In this document: positions 34,793 through 43,470 of the stretch, piece by piece
How the letters are laid out: each line of letters opens with the position of its first letter
Numbering within the stretch: the first letter of the stretch is position 1
Assembly: GCF_030450125.1 (NCBI RefSeq)
Contig: NZ_CP123923.1
Coordinates: forward strand, 6,333,501 to 6,397,500
DNA length: 64,000 bases
Source of the DNA: Streptomyces sp. WP-1
GTDB lineage: Bacteria > Actinomycetota > Actinomycetes > Streptomycetales > Streptomycetaceae
Direction of reading: 5' to 3'
The notes under the pieces: generated by a model
The model's database searches: none
Told to the model about the DNA's origin: nothing
Seen by the model: the letters and a program-made list of their open reading frames with translations, nothing else
Program-made: the position numbers and the translations under genes

Positions 34793-34986
34793 CCGGGCCC
34801 GTCCTCCTTGTGCTTGACCTGGCAGTCGGGCCCCGGCGACATGATCGCCTCGTGCCCGTCGGTGAAACGGACCCGGTAGGGCGGACTGCCCTCCTGCCCC
34901 ATCACCTCGACGACTTCGGACTCCTGGTCGTGCTGGCCGACCACCCTGCCGTGCTGGACAAGCCGGTCGCCCTTGGCTGCGCGCAT
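34789..34986 (-). CDS. DUF1918 domain small protein
   Basis: A 65-residue protein matching DUF1918 (MRAAKGDRLVQHGRVVG, then ESEVVEVMGQEGSPPYRVRF and DGHEAIMSPGPDC), a small SH3-like barrel common in actinobacteria with unknown function. GAGGAGG lies eight bases before ATG 34986. It is 20 bases downstream of the DMT transporter gene on the same strand, possibly co-transcribed. Confidence 0.88.
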   Translation of the reverse strand: MRAAKGDRLVQHGRVVGQHDQESEVVEVMGQEGSPPYRVRFTDGHEAIMSPGPDCQVKHKEDGPG

Positions 34987-35006
34987 CTCCAGGCCCTCCT
35001 CAACGA

Positions 35007-35921
35007 TCACGACCGCTGGGTGACGGCGATGCACACGAGCACGACGACGGCGGTCAGGGGAGCGGCCGCCGTGAAGTGTTCGCCCAGCAGCAGCGCCGAC
35101 CACACCAGTGTGAGCAGGGGCTGAGCCAACTGCAACTGGCTCGCCCTGGGCACCCCGATGGCCGCCATCCCCCGGTACCAGACGACCAGTCCGAGGAACT
35201 GCGAACCCAGCGCCACCCAGAGCAGACCGGCGATCCCGTGCGCGGTCACCCGGTACGGCTCGTACGACAGCGCCAGCGCGGCGGCCGGCAGCGTCAGCGG
35301 CAGGCACAGCACCAGCGCCCAGCCGATGACCTGCCAGCCCGGCATCACCCGGGCCAGCAGCCCGCCCTCGGTGTACCCGGCGGCGCACACCAGCAGGGCC
35401 GCGAACAGACAGCCGTCGGCCGCGGTGAGCGCGCCGCCGCTCTGCACGACCGTGAACGTGAGCACCGCCACCGCGCCCGCCACCGCCGCGCACCAGAACC
35501 GGCGCGAGGGGCGGTGGCCGGTGCGCAGCGCGGAGCAGACGGCCGTGGTCAGCGGCAGCAGGCCCACCACGACGGCCGCGTGCGCGGTGGTGGAGGTGCG
35601 CAGCGCCAGCGTCGTCAGCGTCGGGAAGCCGAGAACCACGCCGAGCGCGACGACGGCGAGGCCGCGCAGGTGGCGCCGCTCGGGCGGCCGCACCTTCAGG
35701 GCCAGCAGGGCGCCGCCCGCGACCAGGGCGGCCAGGGCGCTGCGCACGGTCACCAGCGTCCAGGGGCCGAAGCCCTCCAGGCCCCAGGCGGTGGCCGGGA
35801 AGGTGAGGGAGAAGGCGGCGACGCCGAGGGCGGCGAGCGCGGTGCCGAGCGTCCGGTGCTCCGGCCCGGGAGCGGTGACCGCTATCGGGCCGGCCTCAGT
35901 AGCGCTACTCTGTGTCTTCAT
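35007..35921 (-). CDS. EamA-family DMT transporter
   Basis: A 304-residue drug/metabolite transporter with ten predicted helices in two EamA repeats (LGTALAALGVAAFSLTFPATAWG at the start of the first; CLFAALLVCAAGYTEGGLL in the second). Such carriers export amino acids or metabolites. Its ATG (complement of 35919-35921) shares two bases with the ATG of the divergent MocR regulator, so both transcripts are probably leaderless. TACGCT on the minus strand, six bases before the ATG, is a plausible -10. MocR-type proteins often regulate a neighbouring transporter. Confidence 0.92.
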   Translation of the reverse strand: MKTQSSATEAGPIAVTAPGPEHRTLGTALAALGVAAFSLTFPATAWGLEGFGPWTLVTVRSALAALVAGGALLALKVRPPERRHLRGLAVVALGVVLGFPTLTTLALRTSTTAHAAVVVGLLPLTTAVCSALRTGHRPSRRFWCAAVAGAVAVLTFTVVQSGGALTAADGCLFAALLVCAAGYTEGGLLARVMPGWQVIGWALVLCLPLTLPAAALALSYEPYRVTAHGIAGLLWVALGSQFLGLVVWYRGMAAIGVPRASQLQLAQPLLTLVWSALLLGEHFTAAAPLTAVVVLVCIAVTQRS

Positions 35922-35922
35922 G
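35898..35922. promoter_or_regulatory. Overlapping divergent start codons with a 12-bp palindrome
   Basis: CATG at 35919-35922 contains the start codons of both divergent genes. AGTAGCGCTACT (35898-35909), a perfect palindrome, lies inside the transporter's first codons and 10 bases before the regulator ATG; TACTCT at its edge (35906-35911) could be the regulator's -10. This is a candidate MocR operator that would control both genes. Confidence 0.5.
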
Positions 35923-37353
35923 CAAGAGCGTAGCAGCGTGGGAGAACTGGCGGAACAGCTCCGGAGGGAGCTGGACCGCTACTCGCCGGGTGGAAAGCTG
36001 CCGTCGAGCCGGGCACTGGTCGAGCGGTTCCGGGTGAGCCCGGTGACCGTCTCCCGGGCGCTCGCCCAGCTGGCCGCCGAGGGGCTGGTCCTCACCCGGC
36101 CCGGCGCGGGCGCCTTCCGGGCCCGCCCGCGCACCCCCGAGGCGCCGGCCGGGGACACCTCCTGGCAGGAGGTCGCGCTGAGCGCCGACGGCGCCGCCGA
36201 CCTCGTGCCGCGCACGGTGGACGCCACCGGGGTCACCGTCTCGCTCGCCGCCCCGCCGCCCGGGGTGCTGGAGTTCAACGGCGGCTACCCGCACCCCTCG
36301 CTCCAGCCCGAGCGGGCCATGGCGGCGGCGCTCGCCCGCGCGGGGCGGCGGCCCGGCGCCTGGGGGCGGCCGCCGCTGGAGGGGCTGCCGGAGCTGCGCG
36401 AGTGGTTCGCGCGGGAGATCGGCGGCGCGGTCACCGCGGCCGAGGTGCTGATCGCGGCGGGCGGCCAGTCCGCGCTGGCCACCGCCCTGCGCGCGCTCGC
36501 CCCGCCCGGCGCCCCGGTGCTCGTCGAGTCGCCCACCTACCCCGGCATGCTGGCCCTCGCCCGCGCGGGCGGCCTGCGCCCGGTCCCGGTGCCGGTGGAC
36601 CGCGACGGCGTACGGCCCGAACTGCTCGCGGACGCCTTCCGGGCCACCGGTGCCCGGGTGTTCGTCTGCCAGCCGCTCTTCCAGAACCCGACCGGCGCGG
36701 TCCTCGCCCCCGCCCGGCGCGCCGAGGTACTGGGCGTCGCCCGCGCGGCCGGCGCCTTCGTGGTGGAGGACGACTTCGTACGACGCCTCGTGCACGCCGA
36801 CGCGGGACCGCTGCCCCGCCCGCTGGCCGCCGACGACCCCGACGGCGTGGTGGTGCACGTCGGCTCGCTGACCAAGGCGACCTCGCCCAGCTTCCGGGTG
36901 AGCGCGCTCGCCGCGCACGGCCCGGTGCTCGAACGGCTGCGCGCCATCCAGGTGGTGGACTCCTTCTTCGTGCCCCGCCCGCTCCAGGAGGCCGCGCTCG
37001 AACTCGTCGGCTCACCCGCCTGGCCCCGCCATCTGCGCGCGTTGTCGGGGGAGTTGAAGGAGCGCCGGGACGCCATGACGGGCGCGCTCGCGCTGCGGCT
37101 GCCCGAACTCGCCCTGCCGCACATCCCGTCCGGCGGCTACCACCTGTGGGCCCGGCTGCCCGAGGGCACCGACGACGACGCGTTCAGCGCCGCCGCCCTG
37201 CGCGCGGGCGTGGCCCTCACCCCGGGCCGCCCCTACTTCAGCGCCGAACCCCCCGCGCCCTACGTCCGGTTGAGCTTCGCGGCGGTGGCGGGCCTCGGGG
37301 AGATCACCGAGGGGGTACGGCGGCTGCGGGCGGCGTGCGACGAGCTGCTGTAG
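35920..37353 (+). CDS. MocR-family regulator (GntR HTH fused to aminotransferase)
   Basis: A 477-residue fusion. The winged HTH lies at residues about 8-70 (GGKLPSSRALVERFRVSPVT), followed by a linker. A fold-type I aminotransferase-like domain runs from about 110 (LEFNGGYPHPSLQPE), with PLP Lys in VGSLTKATSPSFRVS (near 315) and FQNPTGAVL. Such proteins sense amino acid-PLP adducts. ATG 35920 overlaps the divergent transporter's start, so the transcript is likely leaderless. Targets are probably itself and the EamA transporter. Confidence 0.92.
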   Translation: MQERSSVGELAEQLRRELDRYSPGGKLPSSRALVERFRVSPVTVSRALAQLAAEGLVLTRPGAGAFRARPRTPEAPAGDTSWQEVALSADGAADLVPRTVDATGVTVSLAAPPPGVLEFNGGYPHPSLQPERAMAAALARAGRRPGAWGRPPLEGLPELREWFAREIGGAVTAAEVLIAAGGQSALATALRALAPPGAPVLVESPTYPGMLALARAGGLRPVPVPVDRDGVRPELLADAFRATGARVFVCQPLFQNPTGAVLAPARRAEVLGVARAAGAFVVEDDFVRRLVHADAGPLPRPLAADDPDGVVVHVGSLTKATSPSFRVSALAAHGPVLERLRAIQVVDSFFVPRPLQEAALELVGSPAWPRHLRALSGELKERRDAMTGALALRLPELALPHIPSGGYHLWARLPEGTDDDAFSAAALRAGVALTPGRPYFSAEPPAPYVRLSFAAVAGLGEITEGVRRLRAACDELL

Positions 37354-37422
37354 CGCAACTCTGATGCGCCGAAGGGGGGTTGACGGATCGCCTCCGCGCC
37401 GCGGGCCTGCGACGATCGCGGG

Positions 37423-37860
37423 ATGAGTGACGCATCCCGGCTCCCCGACGGCTACGAGTTCTCCACCGACACCGCCCGCGTCGATGTCAACCTGGTCCAC
37501 CGCTGGCTGTCGACCGACGCCTACTGGGCGAGCGGCCGCACCCGCCGGAAGCACGAGGAGGCCATGGCGTCCTCGATCAACTTCGGGGTCTACGACACGG
37601 CCTCCGGCGCGCAGGTCGCCTATGCGCGCGGGGTCACCGACCGGGCGCTGTTCGCCTGGCTCGCCGATGTGTACGTCGACCGCTCGGTGCGCGGCAAGGG
37701 CGTGGGCACCGCCTTCGTCGCCGGTGTCCGCGACCACCTCGCGTCGTTCGGTGTGCGCCGCATCCTGCTCGCCACCGAGGACGCGCACGGGGTCTACGAG
37801 CGGCTCGGCTTCACCCCGCTGGAACGCCCCGGGACGTGGATGATCCACCGCTTCGAGTGA
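37423..37860 (+). CDS. GNAT-family N-acetyltransferase
   Basis: A 145-residue acetyltransferase. Motif A VYVDRSVRGKGVGTAFVAG (residues about 87-105) holds the acetyl-CoA loop (R-x-x-G-x-G/A), preceded by LFAWLADVYVD and followed by RRILLATEDAHGVYERLGF. N-terminal residues DLVHRWLSTDAYWASGRT-like (NLVHRWLSTDAYWA) are typical of one small-molecule GNAT subgroup. Substrate unknown. Monocistronic; 69 bases after the MocR gene. Confidence 0.9.
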   Translation: MSDASRLPDGYEFSTDTARVDVNLVHRWLSTDAYWASGRTRRKHEEAMASSINFGVYDTASGAQVAYARGVTDRALFAWLADVYVDRSVRGKGVGTAFVAGVRDHLASFGVRRILLATEDAHGVYERLGFTPLERPGTWMIHRFE

Positions 37861-38133
37861 GCGGGCGCTCACCGCCGGTACTCCGCCGCCCGGAAACCTT
37901 GACCTGTGCCCGTCACGGCCCCACCACCGCATGCCACTTACGGGAACCTCGAAAACACCTGTGAATAACGTGCGGGAAAGGTCGAGTTTCCCGGCCGGAC
38001 ATCAACTCGTCGAATTTCCGGTGATGTCCGCCGTGAAACGCATCAACTTCGGTTGAGGGCACAACCGATCGGAATGCTGTCCCGTCTAGGTTGGCGAAAT
38101 CCAAGGTGAATTCACTGGGGGGTCTGCCGACCG

Positions 38134-40701
38134 ATGGACCGTTCGACCGTGCCGGGTGCGGGGCGCCGGGCCGCCGCGGCACTCGCCGCCCTCGTGGCGG
38201 CCGTGGCACTGTGCGCCGGTGATCTGCTGGCCGGCGACTACCCCTTCGGCTCCCGCACCCGGGGCGTCAACGACCTGGGCAATCAGTACGTGCCCCTGCA
38301 CGCCCACCTCTGGGACCTGCTGCACGGCAGGGCCGACGGCGGGCTGCTGGTCAACTGGCAGTCCGGGTACGGCTCCAGCTTCCTGCCGGACTTCGGCACC
38401 TATCTCTCCAGCCCGTTCGCACCGCTCGTCGCGCTCTTCCCGCGCGACCGGATCGACCTCGCGGTCTACGTGATCACCGTCCTGAAGATCGCGAGCGCCG
38501 CGGCCGCCATGGCCTGGCTGCTGCTCCGGCTGCGGCCCGGCCGCTGGTGGGCGGCGGGACTGCTCGGGGCGTCATACGCGCTGTGCGGCTGGACCCTCGC
38601 GGCGGACTACAACCCGATGTGGCTCGACGGGCTGATCGCGCTGCCACTGCTCTGCCTGACCGGCGAGTGGGCCCTCGCCGGACGGCGCCGGGTCCTCGGG
38701 GTGCTGGTCGTCGCGCTCGCCTGGAGCGCCAACTTCTACACCGCCTACATGGCCACCCTCGGCGCCGGACTCGTGCTGCTGCTGAGGCTGTTGCTCGCCG
38801 CCCCACCGCGCCGGCAGGCCCTCGCCGCCGCCGGCCGCGCCGTACGCACCGTCGTCCTCGGCATGGGCCTCGCCGCCCCGCTGCTGACCGTCGTCTACCT
38901 GGGCACCAGGCACGCCTACCCGGGCCGCCTCGCCCGTTTTCATCCGGCACCGGCCGAGAACCTGCTGGCCCGGCTGCTCCCGGCGACCTACGACTACAGC
39001 TCCCCGGCGCTCTACGTCGGCACCACCGCCCTGCTCCTCGCCCTCGCCCTGCCCTTCCACCGGGCCGTCCCCGGCCGTGTCCGCGCCGGCTGGACCGCGC
39101 TGGTGCTCGCGGTCACCCTCTCCCTGCAATGGGCGCCCACCAGCCTGGCCTGGCACGCCTTCGCCGTCCCGCAGGGCAGCTCCTACCGGCAGAGCTTCGT
39201 GCTGTGCGGGCTGCTGGTCATCGCCGCCTGGCACGCGCTGTCGTACGGCCCGCCAGGACTGCCCGCCCTCGGCGCGGCCGGGTCCCTGCTCGCCCTGGCC
39301 GTCGCCGCCGCGAGCCGCACGAACCTGGTCCACGCGCACACCTGGCCCGTGCTGCTGCTCGGCGTCGCCGGGGCGCTCACCGGGCTTGTCCTGCTGCGCC
39401 GCAGCGGTCAGCGGGGGCGGCTCGCCGTACTGGCCGTGCTGGTGCTGCTCGGCGCGCAGGCGGGGGAGAGCGCCGCCAGCGCCGCCGTGGCGAGCGGGCT
39501 GCGCCTCAAGCACCTCGACGACTACGCGCCCTGGGGCGAGCGGCAGCGACTCCAGGCCGCCGCGATCGCCCGCGCCGACGGCTGGCCCCGCTACCGCACC
39601 GACCCCGGCCGCGAACAGACCGTCGCCAACGACCCGTTGGCGGTCGGCGGCCAGGGCGCCGCCTACTACAGCAGCCTGACCTCCGACGTCCTCTCCCGCA
39701 CCCTCACCGCCCTCGGCGGCGGCTGGACCTCGGGCGGCCGGGGCGTGCAGAGCCTCGACAACGCCGTCACCGACGTGCTCTTCTCCGTCGGCGCCCGGGT
39801 GCACAGCCCGCCCGACCCGCACCAGACCCACCTGCCCGAGGACACCGCCGCGCCGACCGTCACCCGGCGGGACGTGCCGCCCCTGGTGACCGTGCGGACC
39901 CACCCCGACGAGGCGCCCTACGGCTCCTCGCCGTACCGCAACCAGGAACTGCTGCTCGGCAGCCGCGTCTACACCGTGCCCCCCATCACCGTGCGGGGCG
40001 ACGACGCGGCCCCCGCACCCGGCCGCCGGGTCGGCCCCGGGAACGCGCTGACCGGGCCGACGATCAGCGCCCGCTGCCCGGCCGGCACCCAGGTGTACCT
40101 GGCCGCCCCGCGGTTCTCCGGCACCGCGCGGCTCGCCGGGGGCACGGCGAGCGCCGCCCCGTTCCACTACGACCACGGGCGCGCCCTGGCCGCCATGGAG
40201 CCGCTGGGCCGCGCCCCCGCCTCCGGGCGCATCCGGATCGACCTGGTCCCCGACCGGCCCGGCCGCGTCCCGCCCGGCGCCGTCGGCTGCCTGGACACGG
40301 CCCGGCTGCGTGCCGCCGCCGCCCGCCTCAAGGCCACCGGCGCCACCTCGGTCACCGTCTCCGACAACACCGTACGCGCCCAACTGCGCCCGGGGAGCAG
40401 GGGACTTGCCGTCCTCGCCGCGCCCCGCATCGCCGGCTGGCGCTGCGCCGCCGGGGACGGCCCGGCCCGCCCCGCCCGGCAGTACCACGGACTGATCGCC
40501 GTCCCCCTGGACGGCACCGAGACCAGCCTGACCTGCACCTTCCACCCGCCCGGCCTCCGGCTGGGCACGGCCGTCGGCCTCGCCTCGCTCGCGGCGCTCC
40601 TGCTGCTCACCGCCGCGACCGCCGTCCGCCGCCGACGTGCCCCGACACCCGCCCCGACCACACCACCGGCACCGCGCGAGCGCGTGACAGCCGCACCCTG
40701 A
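38134..40701 (+). CDS. YfhO-family multi-pass membrane glycosyltransferase
   Basis: An 855-residue membrane protein. About a dozen helices occupy residues 10-450; the extracytoplasmic entry region contains NDLGNQYVPLHAHLWD and YGSSFLPDFGTYLSSPF, matching YfhO. A soluble region of about 330 residues follows, then a final helix and a Pro-rich tail (TPAPTTPPAPRERV). YfhO proteins in Firmicutes are GT-C enzymes that use undecaprenyl-phosphate sugars to modify teichoic acids. It is followed 35 bases later by GT2 and GtrA genes, the expected donors. The 273-base gap upstream shows only TAGGTT (38087) as a possible -10. Confidence 0.88.
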   Translation: MDRSTVPGAGRRAAAALAALVAAVALCAGDLLAGDYPFGSRTRGVNDLGNQYVPLHAHLWDLLHGRADGGLLVNWQSGYGSSFLPDFGTYLSSPFAPLVALFPRDRIDLAVYVITVLKIASAAAAMAWLLLRLRPGRWWAAGLLGASYALCGWTLAADYNPMWLDGLIALPLLCLTGEWALAGRRRVLGVLVVALAWSANFYTAYMATLGAGLVLLLRLLLAAPPRRQALAAAGRAVRTVVLGMGLAAPLLTVVYLGTRHAYPGRLARFHPAPAENLLARLLPATYDYSSPALYVGTTALLLALALPFHRAVPGRVRAGWTALVLAVTLSLQWAPTSLAWHAFAVPQGSSYRQSFVLCGLLVIAAWHALSYGPPGLPALGAAGSLLALAVAAASRTNLVHAHTWPVLLLGVAGALTGLVLLRRSGQRGRLAVLAVLVLLGAQAGESAASAAVASGLRLKHLDDYAPWGERQRLQAAAIARADGWPRYRTDPGREQTVANDPLAVGGQGAAYYSSLTSDVLSRTLTALGGGWTSGGRGVQSLDNAVTDVLFSVGARVHSPPDPHQTHLPEDTAAPTVTRRDVPPLVTVRTHPDEAPYGSSPYRNQELLLGSRVYTVPPITVRGDDAAPAPGRRVGPGNALTGPTISARCPAGTQVYLAAPRFSGTARLAGGTASAAPFHYDHGRALAAMEPLGRAPASGRIRIDLVPDRPGRVPPGAVGCLDTARLRAAAARLKATGATSVTVSDNTVRAQLRPGSRGLAVLAAPRIAGWRCAAGDGPARPARQYHGLIAVPLDGTETSLTCTFHPPGLRLGTAVGLASLAALLLLTAATAVRRRRAPTPAPTTPPAPRERVTAAP

Positions 40702-40736
40702 CCGCGATCCGACCGCGCCCCTGGGGGACATCCGCC

Positions 40737-41687
40737 ATGCTGATATCGATCGTCGCGCCCTGCTACAACGAGGAAGACGTCCTGGAACGCTTCCACGAGG
40801 CCGTCCAGAGGATCGCCGACGAACTGCTGCCGCTCGGCCACGACATGGAGTTCGTGTACGTCGACGACGGCAGCCGCGACCGCACCCTCGCCGTCCTCGA
40901 ACGCCTCGCCACCCGCGACCAGCGGGTGCGCTACGTCTCCTTCAGCCGCAACTTCGGCAAGGAAGCAGCCCTGTTGGCCGGGCTGCGGCACGCCTCTGGG
41001 GACTCGGTCGTCGTCATGGACGCCGACCTCCAGCACCCGCCCGAGCTGATCGCCCGCATGGTCCGGCTGCGCGAACAGGGCTACGACCAGGTCATCGCCC
41101 GCCGCACCCGCACCGGCGACCGCCTCACCCGCACCCTCACCGCCCGCCTCTACTACCGCCTCGTCAACCGTCTGGTCGACGTCGAACTCCTGGACGGCGT
41201 GGGGGACTTCAGGCTGCTCTCCCGCCGGGTGGTCGACGCGGTGCTCGGCCTGACCGAGTACAACCGCTTCTCCAAGGGCCTGTTCGCCTGGGTCGGCTTC
41301 CCCAGCACCACTTTCGCGTACGAGAACGCCGCGCGCGAGGCCGGCAGCAGCTCCTGGAACCTGCGCGGACTGCTCGACTACGGCCTCGACGGCGTCCTCT
41401 CCTTCAACAACCGTCCGCTGCGCGCCGCCCTCTGGCTCGGCATCAGCCTGCTGCTGTGCGCCGGTCTCTACACCGCCTGGATCGTGGTCGCCGCGCTGCT
41501 GCACGGTGTGCAGACGCCCGGATATGTCACCATCATCACCGCGGTCACCGCCCTCGCCGGTGTGCAGATGGTCATGCTGGGAGTGATCGGGGAGTACACC
41601 GGCCGCATCTACTACGAGGTGAAGGGCCGCCCGCACTTCCTGGTGAAGGCGACCAATGTGGAACGGACGAAAGATCTCATTCCTTGA
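40737..41687 (+). CDS. GT2 polyprenyl-phosphate glycosyltransferase (GtrB/CsbB-like)
   Basis: A 316-residue enzyme with a cytoplasmic GT-A domain (SIVAPCYNEEDVLERFHE at residue 3; VYVDDGSRDRT near 42; catalytic DADLQHPPE near 97) and two C-terminal membrane helices (residues about 228-290). RFSKGLFAWVGFPSTTF and EAGSSSWNLRGLLDY are hallmarks of the GtrB/CsbB/DPM-like clade. It should transfer a sugar from a nucleotide donor to undecaprenyl or polyprenyl phosphate on the inner face. The stop overlaps the gtrA-like TTG start (TTGA). Sugar identity not readable. Confidence 0.93.
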   Translation: MLISIVAPCYNEEDVLERFHEAVQRIADELLPLGHDMEFVYVDDGSRDRTLAVLERLATRDQRVRYVSFSRNFGKEAALLAGLRHASGDSVVVMDADLQHPPELIARMVRLREQGYDQVIARRTRTGDRLTRTLTARLYYRLVNRLVDVELLDGVGDFRLLSRRVVDAVLGLTEYNRFSKGLFAWVGFPSTTFAYENAAREAGSSSWNLRGLLDYGLDGVLSFNNRPLRAALWLGISLLLCAGLYTAWIVVAALLHGVQTPGYVTIITAVTALAGVQMVMLGVIGEYTGRIYYEVKGRPHFLVKATNVERTKDLIP

Positions 41688-42076
41688 TAGCGCGACAGAT
41701 CATCACCTTCGCCGTGGTCGGCGTGCTCAACACGGCCGTCTACTACGGCCTTTACCTGCTCTTCCTCACCTGGCTGCCCTATCTCGCCGCGCATGTTCTC
41801 GCCTTCGCGCTCAGCATGGTCGGTTCCTTTTTCCTCAACGCCCGGTTCACCTACCGCATCCGCCCGACCTGGCGTAAATTCCTGCTGTTCCCGCTGACCA
41901 ACGCCGCGAATTTCGTGATCACCACGGTGGGCGTGTACGTGATCGTGGACGTCCTGCACGCCGGCAGCCGCTTCGCCCCCCTGCTCGCCTCCGCGGCGGC
42001 GATCCCGATCACCTTCGTGGTGTCCCGCTGGATCATGCTGCCGGGGGCGTCGCCGCGGGTGGCGGCCGGGGAGTGA
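41684..42076 (+). CDS. GtrA-family membrane protein (sugar-lipid flippase)
   Basis: A 130-residue four-helix protein of the GtrA/GtcA family (LIARQIITFAVVGVLNTAVY, SMVGSFFLNARFTYR, LTNAANFVITTVGVYVIVD, VVSRWIMLPGASP). It is proposed to flip polyprenyl-phosphate sugar to the outside. TTG 41684 overlaps the GT2 stop, giving translational coupling; no ATG or GTG start is available near. Third gene of the YfhO-GT2-GtrA operon. Confidence 0.9.
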   Translation: MIARQIITFAVVGVLNTAVYYGLYLLFLTWLPYLAAHVLAFALSMVGSFFLNARFTYRIRPTWRKFLLFPLTNAANFVITTVGVYVIVDVLHAGSRFAPLLASAAAIPITFVVSRWIMLPGASPRVAAGE

Positions 42077-42084
42077 TCGGCGGG

Positions 42085-42823
42085 TCAGGGCCGGGCGAGC
42101 ACGCGGAACTCGTGACCCTCCGGGTCCGTCAGACAGATCCACGGGACGTCGCCCTGGCCGAGGCCGAGGCCGATGCCGGTGGCGCCGAGGGCCCGCAGCC
42201 GGGCCACCTCCGCCTCCTTGTCGTCACCGGGACGCGGCAGCAGGTCGAGGCGGACGCGGTCCGGGGCGGTCCTCGCGTCGGGCGTGCGGAGGAATTCGAG
42301 GTAGGGGCCGGTGCCCTCGGGGGAGCGCAGCACCGCGAGATCGCCGGTCACCCTGTGCGCGGTCCAGTCCGTCGCCGCGCCCCAGAACCGGGCCATGGCG
42401 CGCGGCTCGGCGCAGTCCACCACCACCGCGGCGACCGGCCCGGTGTCCCGGTAGACCTCCCGGGGCTCCAGCACGCAGAACTCATTGCCCTCCGGGTCGG
42501 CGAGGCACCGCCACGGCACCTCGCCCTGCCCCACGTCGACGGGTGTCGCGCCAAGCTCTGTCAGGCGTGCGACCAGGTCCGCCTGATGGGCCGGGGAGGT
42601 GGTGGCGAGATCGAGGTGCGTGCGGTTCTTCACCGCCGGCTTGGGCTCCGGGACGGGCACGACATCGATGCCGACGACGACCGGGTCCGGCCGGACGAGG
42701 CCGCCCGCGGGCCCGACGTAGGTGGTCGCACCGGAGTGGTACGCGCTCCACCCGAGCGCCGCCGCCCAGAACCGGCCGACCGCCGAGGGCCTTGATGTTC
42801 ACCTGGACGGGTCGCAGCGCCAT
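42085..42823 (-). pseudogene. Frameshifted two-domain VOC (glyoxalase-fold) protein
   Basis: Reading from ATG 42823, MALRPVQVNIKAL is the normal N-terminus of a tandem glyoxalase-superfamily protein, but the next family segment (GRFWAAALGWSAYHSG, then VVVGIDVVPVPEPK) is in another frame. The shift is at about 42770-42790. The remainder (NRTHLDLATTS, GQGEVPWRCLADPEGNEFCVLEPREV, second domain to VPWICLTDPEGHEFRVLA) is intact. Total span 739 bases is one more than a multiple of three. Compared with remembered homologues, an 8-base deletion fits best. A shorter product from GTG 42660 (191 residues) would lack half the first domain. Convergent with gtrA, 8 bases apart. Confidence 0.75.
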
Positions 42824-42862
42824 GCCGGTGATCCTATGGGCGGGGCCCGACGGTGGCCGCCC

Positions 42863-43442
42863 CTACTTGTTGTGCGTCGGGTAGACCCGGACACCGATGG
42901 AGGAGCCCTTGACCGGCCCCGCGCCCGCGGGCCACTTCAGGTCCACGGTGTGGGTCTCGTTCGGGGGCGTCACCAGGATGCCGGTCGGGGACGTGAGGCT
43001 CTTGCCGCTGGAGTCGATGTCGTAGGCGATGTCGAAGACGGCGGCGTCACCGGGCTTCAGGACGGTGATACGCGGCTGGGCGGACCCGCGGTCGACGGGG
43101 CTGGAGGTGTGGTCGGCGTCCTTGATGTCGACGCCCGCGAAGCCCGTCGCCGAGCAGGTGACCGAACCCCGGTTGACCATGGTGATGTCGATCCTGCCGG
43201 ACGTCTTGTCGGGCGAGGCGTCGGCGGCGTCGATGGCCAGGTTCGCCGTCTTGCAGAACGTGACGTTGCCCCCGGACGCCGTCCCGCCGTTCGCACCACC
43301 GGAGGACGACGCCGCCCCACCGGCCGCCGACCCGCCGGAGCCTGACCCCGAGCCGCCCTGCGACTGCGAGCCCCCGCCCGAGGACGAGGAAGCCGACGAC
43401 GAGGCCGATGGCGGCGAGTGCGGTGATACGCGTGGTCTTCAC
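42863..43442 (-). pseudogene. Frameshifted DUF4232 secreted protein
   Basis: GTG 43442 begins a signal/anchor peptide (VKTTRITALAAIGLVVGFLVLG). The Ser/Gly-rich linker (GGSQSQGGSGSGSGGSAAGG) and the DUF4232 domain (FCKTANLAI, GSVTCSATGFAGVDIKDADH, PTGILVTPPNETH) follow in the +1 frame, which has no start of its own upstream and meets a stop beside the GTG. The switch point is in the G/C run at about 43371-43380, and a one-base insertion explains it. Either a disrupted gene, a sequencing error, or programmed slippage. A poly-G tract precedes the start codon, then the hexamer repeat. Confidence 0.7.
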
Positions 43443-43445
43443 GGT

Positions 43446-43464
43446 GTTTCCCCCCCCCGGAAAC
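43446..43464. repeat. Poly-C9 tract inside a GTTTCC/GGAAAC inverted repeat
   Basis: Nine consecutive C residues (43450-43458; G9 on the coding strand) lie four bases from the DUF4232 start codon, framed by GTTTCC and GGAAAC. Homopolymers this long are prone to slippage, and the spacing is where the ribosome site should be. Confidence 0.8.
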
Positions 43465-43470
43465 AGTGCA

